Shown here: positions 13,108 through 22,060 of the stretch, one piece after another
Numbering within the stretch: position 1 is the first letter of the stretch
Layout: every line of letters starts with the position of its first letter
Virus record (IMG/VR): IMGVR_UViG_3300032086_002987
Location: 1 to 32,141 of that record
DNA from: a virus
Length of the DNA: 32,141 nt
Reading direction: 5' to 3' (one strand)
Program-made: the position numbers and the translations under genes
The notes under the pieces: generated by a model
The model's input: the letters and a program-made list of their open reading frames with translations, nothing else
Database searches by the model: none
What the model was told of the DNA's origin: nothing

Positions 13108-16100
13108 ATGGCATTAGTACTGGCAGAAGACGCTGTAAAAGAAACAACATCAACAACTGGCATAGATGTACTGTTACTTTCTGGTGCAGTTTCTGGCTTT
13201 TCTACATTTGCTGCCGGTATAGGAGCAAACAACACTACTTATTACACTATAGAAGATGCGAATGGCAACTTTGAAATTGGTGTAGGTACTGTTAGGACTT
13301 CTCCAGACAGGTTAGAAAGAAATATAGTATTGGCCAGTAGCACTGGTTCTAAACTAGCTTTGTCTTCAGGTACACATACGGTTGAATCGGGTTATGCTAG
13401 TAATAGAGATACCTTCCTTGAAACTATAAAATATACTGCCTGTAGCCCTAAAAGTATTTATGTTCCATATGACGTTTTTGCTTCTCGTGAAGTCAACGCT
13501 TCTACAGGTACTTTTAGCAATAATATCAATACCCCTCTTTTAGACATGACGCCGATCTCTGAGGCTGATTATCCGACTCACCAAGAAGGTCTAGTCTTTT
13601 ATGATAATGAAAACAAGGCATTAACAGTTTATAATGATGAAGCTGATATATCTCTTCAAGTTGGTCAAGAGCAATATATTAGAGTAAGAAACAACACGGG
13701 TAGTACAATCAATAATGGGCAAGCTGTTAGAATTGCAGGTGCTCATGGCAACGCTGCTCCAACTATAGCCTTAGCATCTGCAGATACTGAAGATAATTCA
13801 ACAGTCGCTGGAATCGCCACTCACTCTATAGAAAACAACTCTTTTGGATATATTACGAGTTTTGGTATTGTAAGAGATTTAAATACAAATTCTTTTAATG
13901 GGGGCGACGAGCTATTTTTATCCAGCAGTGCTGGAGAGCTTGTCAATGTTGCTCCGTTAGCTCCTAATTTCTCTTCGGCCATTGGATATGTTATCAGCAA
14001 ACATCCCAGTAATGGAACTATTTTAGTTGCGTTAGGCAAACACAAATTGGGTGGAGGAGATCTTAATTCTTCAGCAAAAGTTTATCACAGTGGTATCCCT
14101 TTTGTTAGAGACGTATCAGACATAACATCTGGAGGTATGGTTACTAGCCCAGAGTTTGTTTATGCTAGTGGATTACAACAATTAAGACTTGGTGTTGGTG
14201 GCCTTGTACTTGATAATGTAAATGTTAGTGGCGTTCAGACTTCTGCAGAACCTTTTGTTGATAGCGATTTAGTTATTATGACAGCTGCAGCAATAGAAGA
14301 TAGATATAGTAGTAGCGGTGCTGGAACGATGAATACCGTCAAACGAAATAATGTTCAGGTTGGCGGGAGCGATATAGTTACATTAAATTTTTCAAGTGAT
14401 TTCGGTGTTACCGAAGATCCAGACACAGAAATAGATATTACAATAGGTACGCTTAATCAAAATACTACTGGAAGTGCTGGAAGTTTTTCATCAGCTGTTA
14501 CTGTTACATTGAGTGGAGATGTTACTGGGTCTGCGAACTTTACAAGTGCAGGCGACACTGCAACAATAAGCACAACAATTGCTGATGCCGGTTTAACTTC
14601 TATAGCAGGTCTTGTTACAGCTGCTAACAAAATGATCTACACCACAGCTCTCGACACATACGCAGTTGCAGACCTAACGGCAGCTGCTAGAACTTTGTTA
14701 GATGACGCTACTGTCGGTGACATGAGAACTACTTTAGGTGTTTATGCCTCTACTACTACTCTCAACAATATAACAAATCCTGATGGGGATTTAAGTTTAA
14801 ATAGTAATAAGATCACAAACCTAACAGATCCTACTGGCGATCAAGACGCAGCTACCAAGTCATATGTTGATGCAATTAAATCAGGCTTAGATGTCAAGGA
14901 TTCTTGTCATGTTGCCACCACAACAGCTGGCACTTTGTCTACTTCTTTTGCAAATGGGCAAACAGTAGATGGTGTTACTCTAGTTACAGGTGATAGAATA
15001 CTAATTAAAGATCAAGCAACAGGATCAGAGAACGGTATCTATACTGTCAATTCTGGCGGTGCTCCAACTAGAGCTACAGATTTTGATTCAAATGCAGAAG
15101 TGACTTCTGGGGCATTTACTTTTGTAGAAGAGGGCACTGTCAACGGTGATGGAGGTTTTGTCTTAACAACAAATGACCCAATTACTGTGGGCACTACCAG
15201 CTTGACTTTTGTACAGTTTTCAGGAGCTGGTCAAATAACTGCTGGTACTGGATTGAGCAAATCTGGGAATACGCTGAACGTTAACATAGGTAGTGATGTT
15301 CAGGCTTATGACGCCGGTTTAACATCTATAGCTGGATTAACTACAGCTGCGAACAAAATGATATATACTAGTGCTTCTGATACTTATGCCGTCACTGACC
15401 TGACTGCCGCCGCTAGAACCGTATTAGATGATAGCACTGTTAGCGACATGAGAACTACACTGGGTGTGGCGATAGGTAGCAACGTTCAGGCTTATGATGC
15501 TAACCTGAGTGCAATTGCTGCATTAAGTAGTGCAGATGGTAATTTCATTGTAGGAAGTGCTGGTGGTTGGGTAGTAGAAAGCGGAGCCACTGCAAGAACC
15601 AGTCTCGGCGTAGATCCAGCTGGTACTGACAATTCTACAAATGTCACCCTTGCTGGCACTCTTGACTACATAACTATATCAGGACAAGAAATAACAAGAA
15701 ATGCCATTGATTTAGCCGCAGATGTCACGGGGACACTTCCTGCAACTAATGGTGGGACTGGGTTAACATCAATTTCAACTTTACTGAACTCGAATACCAC
15801 CTCATCTGATGTTGGACTGGGGAATGTTGAAAATACAGCTTTATCGACATGGCCCGGCACTTCCAATATAACGACTGTCGGAGCTTTAGATGCTGGTAGT
15901 ATTACTTCTGGATTTGGAAATATTGACAATGGTAGTAGTAGTATTGCTTGTGGGTCTCTTGATATATCCGATGGAAATATAACAAATGTTGGAGACATAG
16001 ATTGTGATAGCATTAGCGTTGCAGATGCCGCAAATGGGTTGAATGTTGATTTATCTGGCGCAAATACTGGCACTGGGAAAATTACACTTAAGGATAATGT

Positions 16101-16629
16101 TGCTAGCGCACTAGATATCACAGAAAGTTCCAACTCTTATATTAAATTTAATACGCAAGACAAGACTGATGAGGTAACATATAGTAAGGAGGCGGTTGAA
16201 ATATCAAAACCTCTTAAATGTACACAAGCGATTCATTCTTCGATCTCTAAAACTAATGCTATATCAACTGGACAGACTTTGAAGGGCGGAGGAACGGGGA
16301 ATGTCGTAACATTAGACCTTGCATCCGCTGGATTCTTTAGAGTTCAGCTCACAGCAAACGTAGATGAAATTTGGTTTAAGAATCAATCTGAGGGGCAGAA
16401 AGTTATTATCAGATTTGAGCAAGACGCTACAGGTAGTAGGACAGTAGACTTCTCTGCTTTTTATGCTTATGATGGAACTGCGGTCGCTGTTAATTTTGCT
16501 GACGGCACTGCTCCAACTCTGACAACCACAGCCAGTAAAGCAGATATTATAGGATTCTTGAACTTTGGTATTCCTGCTGGTAGTGTTCATTATTACAATG
16601 CTGTAGTTATAGGACAAAACTTTAGTTAG
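13108..16629 (+). CDS. Large fibre protein with repeats
   Basis: A 1173-residue fibre. I start at 13108 (AGGAG 8 bases upstream), not at the earlier in-frame ATG at 13066, which would overlap the promoter. Residues 1-95 are a conserved phage N-terminal module (VKETTSTTGIDVLLLSGAV, then GVGTVRTSPDRLERN). Residues 493-544 and 735-786 are two copies of a fibre repeat (AGLTSIAGLxTAANKMIYT to DLTAAARTxLDDxTVxDMRTT), with a partial third at about 795-835. Between them lies NKITNLTDPTGDQDAATKSY (hinge motif of tail fibres) with a beta-domain ending FVQFSGAGQI. The last 110 residues (VDEIWFKNQSEGQKVIIRFE, then TLTTTASKADIIGFLNF) form a C-terminal domain common in phage fibres. It sits between capsid and connector genes, away from the tail tip, so a head or neck fibre is as possible as a tail fibre. 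Confidence 0.8.
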   Translation: MALVLAEDAVKETTSTTGIDVLLLSGAVSGFSTFAAGIGANNTTYYTIEDANGNFEIGVGTVRTSPDRLERNIVLASSTGSKLALSSGTHTVESGYASNRDTFLETIKYTACSPKSIYVPYDVFASREVNASTGTFSNNINTPLLDMTPISEADYPTHQEGLVFYDNENKALTVYNDEADISLQVGQEQYIRVRNNTGSTINNGQAVRIAGAHGNAAPTIALASADTEDNSTVAGIATHSIENNSFGYITSFGIVRDLNTNSFNGGDELFLSSSAGELVNVAPLAPNFSSAIGYVISKHPSNGTILVALGKHKLGGGDLNSSAKVYHSGIPFVRDVSDITSGGMVTSPEFVYASGLQQLRLGVGGLVLDNVNVSGVQTSAEPFVDSDLVIMTAAAIEDRYSSSGAGTMNTVKRNNVQVGGSDIVTLNFSSDFGVTEDPDTEIDITIGTLNQNTTGSAGSFSSAVTVTLSGDVTGSANFTSAGDTATISTTIADAGLTSIAGLVTAANKMIYTTALDTYAVADLTAAARTLLDDATVGDMRTTLGVYASTTTLNNITNPDGDLSLNSNKITNLTDPTGDQDAATKSYVDAIKSGLDVKDSCHVATTTAGTLSTSFANGQTVDGVTLVTGDRILIKDQATGSENGIYTVNSGGAPTRATDFDSNAEVTSGAFTFVEEGTVNGDGGFVLTTNDPITVGTTSLTFVQFSGAGQITAGTGLSKSGNTLNVNIGSDVQAYDAGLTSIAGLTTAANKMIYTSASDTYAVTDLTAAARTVLDDSTVSDMRTTLGVAIGSNVQAYDANLSAIAALSSADGNFIVGSAGGWVVESGATARTSLGVDPAGTDNSTNVTLAGTLDYITISGQEITRNAIDLAADVTGTLPATNGGTGLTSISTLLNSNTTSSDVGLGNVENTALSTWPGTSNITTVGALDAGSITSGFGNIDNGSSSIACGSLDISDGNITNVGDIDCDSISVADAANGLNVDLSGANTGTGKITLKDNVASALDITESSNSYIKFNTQDKTDEVTYSKEAVEISKPLKCTQAIHSSISKTNAISTGQTLKGGGTGNVVTLDLASAGFFRVQLTANVDEIWFKNQSEGQKVIIRFEQDATGSRTVDFSAFYAYDGTAVAVNFADGTAPTLTTTASKADIIGFLNFGIPAGSVHYYNAVVIGQNFS
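14584..15467 (+). repeat. Two coding repeats in the fibre gene
   Basis: DNA at 14584-14741 and 15310-15467 encodes the same roughly 52-residue fibre unit (AGLTSIAG to RTTLGV). The two units are similar at the protein level but diverged at third positions, so the duplication is not recent. A degenerate third unit follows at about 15487-15612. Confidence 0.75.
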
Positions 16630-16643
16630 TAAGGATTTAGTTT

Positions 16644-18020
16644 ATGCCAACAACAACGGTAAGTATTGGATCAAATCAGAGTATATCTACAGTCACTCCT
16701 GCTAGCACTTCTGGTAGCAACCCCTATGTCATAACATTTACGTCAACTCCAAGCTCAAGCGTTGCTGTTGGAGATCTATTCGTAATTGCCGATGAGACTA
16801 CTTTTTTTGCAACGTATACGTATTTGCTCACCAATATTTCTGGAAGTAATTATACCTTGAAACAGGTTGATGATGGTGGTAGCGGAATGGGCGACTTGAG
16901 TCCTTATGGCAATTTTTACGACATGTCTTATCAGCAGTCTGCTGGAACTTTTAAAAGAGCCTTCTCTACAATTACTTTGTTTGAAGCTATGGTAGATGAT
17001 GCAAGTCCATCATATTGGGGAAGTAGCGATGATGTTGTTGGCGAGCTTCATGCAGATTCTAATTTTACGGATGCGACTGTTAACTTTGACAACAAGCAAA
17101 GTTTGTCTTCCGTAACTCTTTCTGTCTATGAAGACGACAGGCATGATGGAACGGCAGAAAGTGGAGCTTTATGGAAACCAACAGCTAATTCTGGTCATAA
17201 CGTAGGTATTCTTAGAATTAATATAGATAACATGACTGCTGAGTGGCTGGACATAAGTTTAGATAGTCTGGACTCTAGAAATACTAATAAGGCTATAGTT
17301 CTTGTAGGAACTAACAATAACAATATCATAAGAAATAATCTTATACATGACAAAAATGGAAACCCCGGAAGCACTGGCCCATTTATGATACATACGATTG
17401 CAGCAGGGGCTTCATCAGACAGCCTTTATATATTCAATAATATTATATACAACATAGTTGAAACGTCTAATGATAGTGCAAGTGCAGTTAATACAAATCT
17501 TTGGGGTGGAAATGCTTACATCTATAATAATACTGTTTATAACATAGTGTCAAATGGAAGCACAAAATATGCGATTGCTTATAGATTTGGCAACCCAGCA
17601 AGCTCTAACACAAGAATAAAAAATAATATAGCCTCAAAATTAGACTCTGCAAATGCAACTGGAGAAAGAGCTTATGAATACGGACCCAACAATGGAGGGG
17701 CAGGAACCGTTGATGAAGCCTATAATCTTTCAGACGATACAGCATCGACTGCATATGAAGCCAGTGGAACAGGTTCTCTAATAGATAAGACTTTAGCCGA
17801 AATAGCTTTTGTTTCTACTACTGCTGGTTCAGAAGATTTGCATATACAGAGCAGCTCTGTTTGCGCTGAGGCCGGAGTTGACCTTGGAACTACTAATGAA
17901 GCTAATATTGATATTAATGGAAGAGATAGAGATGCTGAGGGAGACACTTGGGATATAGGCGCTCATCAAGTAAGTGAAGCGGCGGCGGATACTGGCGCAA
18001 TGTTTATAATGTTTGATTAG
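16644..18020 (+). CDS. Right-handed beta-helix structural protein
   Basis: A 458-residue protein. Residues 20-130 look like a beta-sandwich attachment domain (NPYVITFTSTPSSSVAVGDLFVI). Residues about 210-380 carry the stacked rungs of a right-handed parallel beta-helix: NNNNIIRNNLIHD, SLYIFNNIIYNIV, NAYIYNNTVYNIV and NTRIKNNIASKL, each with the Asn ladder that marks pectate-lyase-like folds. The C-terminal end (ANIDINGRDRDAEGDTWDIGAHQ) is the 'D-G-R...DIGAxE' capping motif of such proteins. AAGGA precedes the ATG. It follows the fibre gene in the same unit. Beta-helix proteins in phages are usually tailspikes or depolymerases that bind or cut polysaccharide; no catalytic residues can be assigned here, so binding is as likely as cleavage. 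Confidence 0.75.
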   Translation: MPTTTVSIGSNQSISTVTPASTSGSNPYVITFTSTPSSSVAVGDLFVIADETTFFATYTYLLTNISGSNYTLKQVDDGGSGMGDLSPYGNFYDMSYQQSAGTFKRAFSTITLFEAMVDDASPSYWGSSDDVVGELHADSNFTDATVNFDNKQSLSSVTLSVYEDDRHDGTAESGALWKPTANSGHNVGILRINIDNMTAEWLDISLDSLDSRNTNKAIVLVGTNNNNIIRNNLIHDKNGNPGSTGPFMIHTIAAGASSDSLYIFNNIIYNIVETSNDSASAVNTNLWGGNAYIYNNTVYNIVSNGSTKYAIAYRFGNPASSNTRIKNNIASKLDSANATGERAYEYGPNNGGAGTVDEAYNLSDDTASTAYEASGTGSLIDKTLAEIAFVSTTAGSEDLHIQSSSVCAEAGVDLGTTNEANIDINGRDRDAEGDTWDIGAHQVSEAAADTGAMFIMFD

Positions 18021-18028
18021 GAAATAAA

Positions 18029-18898
18029 ATGGAAGTTATAGTAAAAGTAAATGATGGCCCAGAGCCAAGCTCATATAAAGATGGCGACATTGTGCAGGCA
18101 TTTTCTATGTATGATATTTATTATTGCCACGCCCAACACAAGTGTCATGTTAACAACTTTGGTTTAGATGATGTCACGGGTAATAGATCTCCAGAAGAAC
18201 TACTGATAAAATTTCTCGAAAAAACAAAGACCTACAAGTTTGAAAGGCTAAACTCAAACGAAGTAAAGAAAACAAATTTAATTACAGATGAAGTGAGTAT
18301 ACTCAATAAAACACCAAATGCAGATGGTGAGAGAATTGATGTGCATGCGTATTTGGTTAGAAGACTTAAAAAAGAAAGTCATCTGATATTTGGAAAATCA
18401 GGCAGAGAATATTGGTATGGCAAAGAAAGAAGCAATATAGATGTTAATGCAGTTTGGAATGACATAGAAACGCACACCGACTTTTTACAATCTGACCACA
18501 TACATTATCCCTTGTCTGATCTAGAGAGAAGGCTTTTTTTTACAGCTAATTGTTGTATGCATGGACACGAACATGACCATAACGACCTTCCCGGACATGC
18601 GGCATGTCTAGATAATACTTGTGGGTGTAATTTATCTGAATGCACTAATGATTTTATATCAGAGAGAATATCTTCTGTAGTTCAGGTTCATAACGAGGGC
18701 ACAGAAGATGAATACAACGAAATACTACACAGAAGAAAATTTCAAGTACCTTATTGGGATTTAGCTACAACCTTGTCATACAATGTAGATAATATTAGAA
18801 ATAGTTCAGTATATACAGACGAAAGGAAGCAGTTAAATGATAGACCTGCAGCTGACCTCCTTACTCTGGATAAAGTTGCCGCCGGAATCATTACCTAA
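18029..18898 (+). CDS. Cys/His-rich protein of unknown function
   Basis: A 289-residue protein with no family I recognise. Two metal-ligand clusters stand out. Residues 33-40 read CHAQHKCH. Residues 175-205 carry 11 Cys/His residues in 31 positions: CCMHGHEHDH, then H190, C193, C198, C200 and C205 (TCGCNLSEC). This density suggests binding of zinc or another transition metal, perhaps two ions. The remainder is mixed and charged (LEKTKTYKFERLNSNEVKKT). The final third (FQVPYWDLATTLSYNVDNIR) looks globular. AGGA precedes the ATG by 7 bases. It is the last gene before copy 5 of the promoter motif and shares a unit with the fibre and beta-helix genes, so it may be a virion component or fibre-assembly factor. 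No transmembrane segment or signal is visible. Confidence 0.6.
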   Translation: MEVIVKVNDGPEPSSYKDGDIVQAFSMYDIYYCHAQHKCHVNNFGLDDVTGNRSPEELLIKFLEKTKTYKFERLNSNEVKKTNLITDEVSILNKTPNADGERIDVHAYLVRRLKKESHLIFGKSGREYWYGKERSNIDVNAVWNDIETHTDFLQSDHIHYPLSDLERRLFFTANCCMHGHEHDHNDLPGHAACLDNTCGCNLSECTNDFISERISSVVQVHNEGTEDEYNEILHRRKFQVPYWDLATTLSYNVDNIRNSSVYTDERKQLNDRPAADLLTLDKVAAGIIT

Positions 18899-18919
18899 AC
18901 TTTTATGCTATTATTGCAG

Positions 18920-18939
18920 ATTTATTGTGTATACTAATA
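18920..18939 (+). promoter_or_regulatory. Putative late promoter motif (copy 5)
   Basis: ATTTATTGTGTATACTAATA, with TGTGTAT at 18926-18932, in the 82-base gap before the connector gene. The T-run is broken by one A. It lies about 50 bases from the ATG of the connector. Confidence 0.55.
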
Positions 18940-18980
18940 CAGGAGCACTAGCTTTATACTTCATATAAGGGAAAAATCAA

Positions 18981-19496
18981 ATGGCTTGGACAACAGATTT
19001 ACTATTATTTGTGAGAGCCTTGATTGGTGACTTAGATAGTTCTAAGTACACTGATTCAAGACTAGAGCAAATTATCGTGGTTGGAGCCTACAATGTTAAC
19101 GATGCAACTGATTTCGATTATACATATACTGTAGATATTGCAGCCAAAACTATCACACCTGATCCAGTGGTAAACAAAGATACAGACTTTACTGTGCTGA
19201 CAGCATATAAGTCAGCCTGTATAATTATAGGTAGTGAAGTTAAAACAGAAGCAGCTAATTCACTTTCTCTTAGAGATGGACCTTCTGCGATTGACCTAAG
19301 AGGAGTTGCCACTACCTTAAATGCACTCTATAAAGATCTTTGCCAAAAATACGAAGAGCTATTAGATTCATACAAAGCTGGTAACAGAATCTACGGTCAA
19401 GCAATTCTTGGTCCTTACAGTCCGGGAAGTGCCATTGTTAATACACAATTCCAATATGGATACAGTAGATCTGGTACTGTATTCGAGAATCAATAA
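18981..19496 (+). CDS. Head-tail connector (adaptor) protein
   Basis: A 171-residue protein at the start of the neck module. The helical N-terminus (TTDLLLFVRALIGDLDSSKYTDSRLEQIIVVGA) is typical of HK97 gp6-like adaptors, which begin with a short helical bundle binding the portal. The following strand-turn pattern (TYTVDIAAKTITPDP) and helical part (LTAYKSACIIIGSEVKTEA) fit the same family. The C-terminal 50 residues (AGNRIYGQAILGPYSPGSA) are an extended tail, as often used to reach neighbouring subunits. AAGGGA precedes the ATG. The protein would sit below the portal ring and join the head to the stopper and tail. Family membership is by pattern and gene order. Confidence 0.7.
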   Translation: MAWTTDLLLFVRALIGDLDSSKYTDSRLEQIIVVGAYNVNDATDFDYTYTVDIAAKTITPDPVVNKDTDFTVLTAYKSACIIIGSEVKTEAANSLSLRDGPSAIDLRGVATTLNALYKDLCQKYEELLDSYKAGNRIYGQAILGPYSPGSAIVNTQFQYGYSRSGTVFENQ

Positions 19497-19509
19497 AGGA
19501 GATTACTAG

Positions 19510-19947
19510 ATGACTACATCAAAAATTATAGGTGGTAATGGTTTCAATGAAGGCGGCGGAACAGTCTTCACTACAAATACAGGTGAGACAAAAGAGATAT
19601 CTGCAGAGTTCAACAGGGATGCACTTCCTCAAGATGAATTCAGGTATGGTATTACTGAATATGAAAAGATTTCTGCTGGAGCTGCAACACAAACTCTTCG
19701 TGCTGCTGTCGCTGGAAGACAGATCGAAGTTTTGAGCTATGTGTTTGTAGTTGATGCAGCTTCTACGGTAACATTCAAGTCGAATACAACTGCTATCACT
19801 GGCGGGATGGAACTTCCTGCAAACGGTGGAGCTTCTGCTGTTTCTGCTGACGAACAAGGCTTAATGATTACAGAGAAAGGCGAAGCTCTAAATATTACTA
19901 ATTCTGCAGGCAATATAGCTGGTCATGTAACATATAGGATTGTATAA
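19510..19947 (+). CDS. Beta-rich virion protein, function uncertain
   Basis: A 145-residue protein, predicted mostly beta. The N-terminal 45 residues are Gly/Thr/Glu-rich. The C-terminal 100 (AGRQIEVLSYVFVVDAASTV, then FKSNTTAITGGMELPANGG and GEALNITNSAGNIAGHVTYR) resemble a small jelly-roll module that recurs in phage structural proteins, including decoration and tail-associated ones. AAAGGAG lies 9 bases before the ATG, and the stop overlaps the next gene (TAATG). It lies between the connector and head-closure genes, so it is probably a neck or head accessory part. Confidence 0.65.
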   Translation: MTTSKIIGGNGFNEGGGTVFTTNTGETKEISAEFNRDALPQDEFRYGITEYEKISAGAATQTLRAAVAGRQIEVLSYVFVVDAASTVTFKSNTTAITGGMELPANGGASAVSADEQGLMITEKGEALNITNSAGNIAGHVTYRIV

Positions 19948-20465
19948 TGCCTATCGTAATACCAACTGGAGTCTTTAACGTATACAATGAGGCGGTGGAG
20001 CTTTTTGAGCGCACCGTCACATTAGTATATCCAGAGAAAAAAGAGCAGTGCCCGAACTGTTACTTAGACACCCTTGGTACGCGCACTCGTTCTGTCAGTG
20101 TATACAGAACTAATGGCCCATATCCATTTGCTCGTGGTATGCCATGTCCTTACTGTAATGGGAAAGGATACAAAGCTGTTGAGTCGGAAGAGAATTTAGA
20201 TGTTAGAATATACTGGGACCAAAGGTCTTACAGAGATATAGGTATTCCTATTGACCTACCAGAAGGGTCAATACAGGTTATTTGTAACATGAAAGAAATG
20301 CCTAAATTAGAGAGGGCAAAGTATTTGATTCCACAATCATATGGTAATATTTCTAACTACACGACAATGAAGTTTGTTAAGTCCGGCGCATATCATCCTC
20401 AAGGTTTTAAACAAAATCCTGAGAAGTATGCCGTGAGTTTTTGGGTAAGAAATGGGCAGCAATAA
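19947..20465 (+). CDS. Head-closure-type protein with zinc ribbon
   Basis: A 172-residue protein with two Cys pairs, CPNC at 35-38 and CPYCNGKG at 67-74, separated by 28 residues. They make a zinc ribbon; the second resembles the CxxCxGxG units of DnaJ. The rest is beta-rich (VRIYWDQRSYRDIGIPIDLP, then GNISNYTTMKFVKSGAYHPQ). The position after the connector and before the neck protein is that of the head-completion or stopper protein. Zinc-ribbon versions of this protein occur in some large phages. It starts and ends in TAATG overlaps, so it is coupled to both neighbours. The function is inferred from order; the zinc site is read directly. Confidence 0.65.
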   Translation: MPIVIPTGVFNVYNEAVELFERTVTLVYPEKKEQCPNCYLDTLGTRTRSVSVYRTNGPYPFARGMPCPYCNGKGYKAVESEENLDVRIYWDQRSYRDIGIPIDLPEGSIQVICNMKEMPKLERAKYLIPQSYGNISNYTTMKFVKSGAYHPQGFKQNPEKYAVSFWVRNGQQ

Positions 20466-21091
20466 TGGTTGGTTTAAGATTAACACAGTCAGCAGCTACG
20501 TTTGAAAAGTTAGTATTAAATGCTTTGGTTGTTGACTTAAATTCTTATTTTAAAAAGTCCTTAGTTAATATCACAGACCCTGTACGTCAAGAGGTTAGGC
20601 AGGCGCTCCTCTCGTCTAACACGATTCTTGATCTGTCGGGCCCTTCAAAACTCAGAGCTGCTTTGGGTATACCTAAAGGACAAAATGTAACTACTTCAAT
20701 TATTGAGGCTGTCGCTAACTCTGTTATCATTGTTCCAAGACCAATAAAGCTTACAGGCAAAAACTTCACTGGTGGATTTTCAATTAATGTACAGTCTGAT
20801 GATTTTGCAAATTTGCTTGGTGCAGATTTTGGTCGTGTCGATACAGAAAAAGGTGCTCAGATACCTTGGCTTAGTTGGCTCTTGACTAGAGGCTCTTCTA
20901 TTATTGTCGCTAATTTCGGTGTGAAATATAGATCGGGCACTGGTAGAAGTGGAGGAGGACAAATGGCGAAAGGTTATGCTCCATTCAGTATTGATCCTAT
21001 CCACTCAGGTACACTTGGAGATAATTTCGTTACTAGAGCCTTAGAAAAAAATGCAGACGATATAATTAAAGCTATAATGAGGGCCTTCTAA
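20465..21091 (+). CDS. Neck/tail-completion protein
   Basis: A 208-residue protein beginning at the ATG that overlaps the previous stop (TAATG). A longer TTG-started form at 20441 is less likely. The N-terminal 85 residues are helical, with a conserved-looking VRQEVRQALLSSNTI and SGPSKLRAALGIP. The second half contains ITDP...GGFSINVQSDDFANLL, IPWLSWLLTRGSSIIVANF and a Gly/Ser/Arg loop (RSGTGRSGGGQMAKG), followed by DNFVTRALEKNADDI. This pattern, with 'PWLxWLL' and 'DNFITRAL', is familiar in phage proteins of the neck or tail-completion class (HK97 gp10 position). The exact role is inferred. Confidence 0.7.
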   Translation: MVGLRLTQSAATFEKLVLNALVVDLNSYFKKSLVNITDPVRQEVRQALLSSNTILDLSGPSKLRAALGIPKGQNVTTSIIEAVANSVIIVPRPIKLTGKNFTGGFSINVQSDDFANLLGADFGRVDTEKGAQIPWLSWLLTRGSSIIVANFGVKYRSGTGRSGGGQMAKGYAPFSIDPIHSGTLGDNFVTRALEKNADDIIKAIMRAF

Positions 21092-22050
21092 TGCCAGACG
21101 ATTACAAATCACTAAAAGGTGTTCTTAACACTCAAGACGTTAGTTTCTCTAATAATCTGCTAGAAAACTTTATTGTTTTTTATGATTGGGGCTTCACTAA
21201 TGCTGGAGGATTCTATAATATAGATATTCCTGAATCTGGTTTATATGGCGGAGATAAGCATAAACTAAGAGCTGTTGATGACCCTAATTATAATGATGGT
21301 CAGGTCTGGGAAGCGTACAGAAGTAACTGGGTTTGGGAGACTGGCGTGGCAAACTCTGAACAACCAACCAGAATTTCTGGCGTTTTTGTAGCAGATACTT
21401 TTAGAGCTACAGGTAATATCCAGCAGCCATTCCATATAAATTACCCTGACGGTAGAGTTATTTTTGATACCGCTATCGCCACCACTTCTGAAGTAAAGCT
21501 CGAATATGCCCACAAGTGGATTAGTGTAATTCCAGCCGAAGGTGTGCCTTGGTTTAGAGAAATACAAGAAGGTTCTATGAGGCTTGACAACGATACCTTT
21601 ACCCAGTTTGGTTCTGGAGATTGGGCGCAGTTAGGACAGACTAGAGTGCAAATGCCAACCGTAGCTATTGATGTTGTCGGCGGCGCATCTCTCAATCCGT
21701 TCCAGCTTGGAGGCGGACAAAATGTTAATTCTGATCTGCTATTCTATGTTGTAGCAGAAAATCATTGGGAATGTACAAATATTATGGACCAGATTGTTTC
21801 TCAGAACGATAGAGAAATTTGGCTGTTTGATTCTAACAAAATTGCTGTATCTGGAGTCTATCCATTCAACTACAGGGGTGAAATAAACGAAAATGCTTTG
21901 CCTAGCGGTTTATATCCTCAGTTAGTAGACAATCACAGAAATAAAAGATGTTATATAAATAATAGTCAAGGTCAAGGAGTTACACAGCTTTCTCCAGATC
22001 TTTACATAGGTGTTGTTCGCTGCTCTACAGAAATAACTAACGCAATATAG
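21091..22050 (+). CDS. Structural protein in tail-terminator position
   Basis: A 319-residue protein that opens in a TAATG overlap with the neck gene. It is rich in aromatic residues and beta-prone throughout (NLLENFIVFYDWGFTNAGGF, NSDLLFYVVAENHWECTN, DREIWLFDSNKIAVSG). No catalytic motif, coiled coil or membrane segment appears. The gene order neck protein, this gene, promoter motif, tail tube is the place where siphophages encode the tail terminator, but at 319 residues it is roughly twice the size of known terminators (about 130-160). The central segment DVVGGASLNPFQLGGGQNVN looks like the terminator's middle strands. It could be a terminator with an extra N-terminal domain or a different neck component. 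Confidence 0.55.
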   Translation: MPDDYKSLKGVLNTQDVSFSNNLLENFIVFYDWGFTNAGGFYNIDIPESGLYGGDKHKLRAVDDPNYNDGQVWEAYRSNWVWETGVANSEQPTRISGVFVADTFRATGNIQQPFHINYPDGRVIFDTAIATTSEVKLEYAHKWISVIPAEGVPWFREIQEGSMRLDNDTFTQFGSGDWAQLGQTRVQMPTVAIDVVGGASLNPFQLGGGQNVNSDLLFYVVAENHWECTNIMDQIVSQNDREIWLFDSNKIAVSGVYPFNYRGEINENALPSGLYPQLVDNHRNKRCYINNSQGQGVTQLSPDLYIGVVRCSTEITNAI

Positions 22051-22060
22051 CGCTTTTTCT

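Noticed and set aside
15666-16133. Minus-strand frame of 155 codons opposite the fibre gene
   Set aside because: It is antisense to repetitive fibre sequence, without a ribosome site or recognisable domain.
20441-20464. TTG start for the neck protein
   Set aside because: The ATG at 20465 is in a TAATG overlap like four other genes here; the TTG has no ribosome site.
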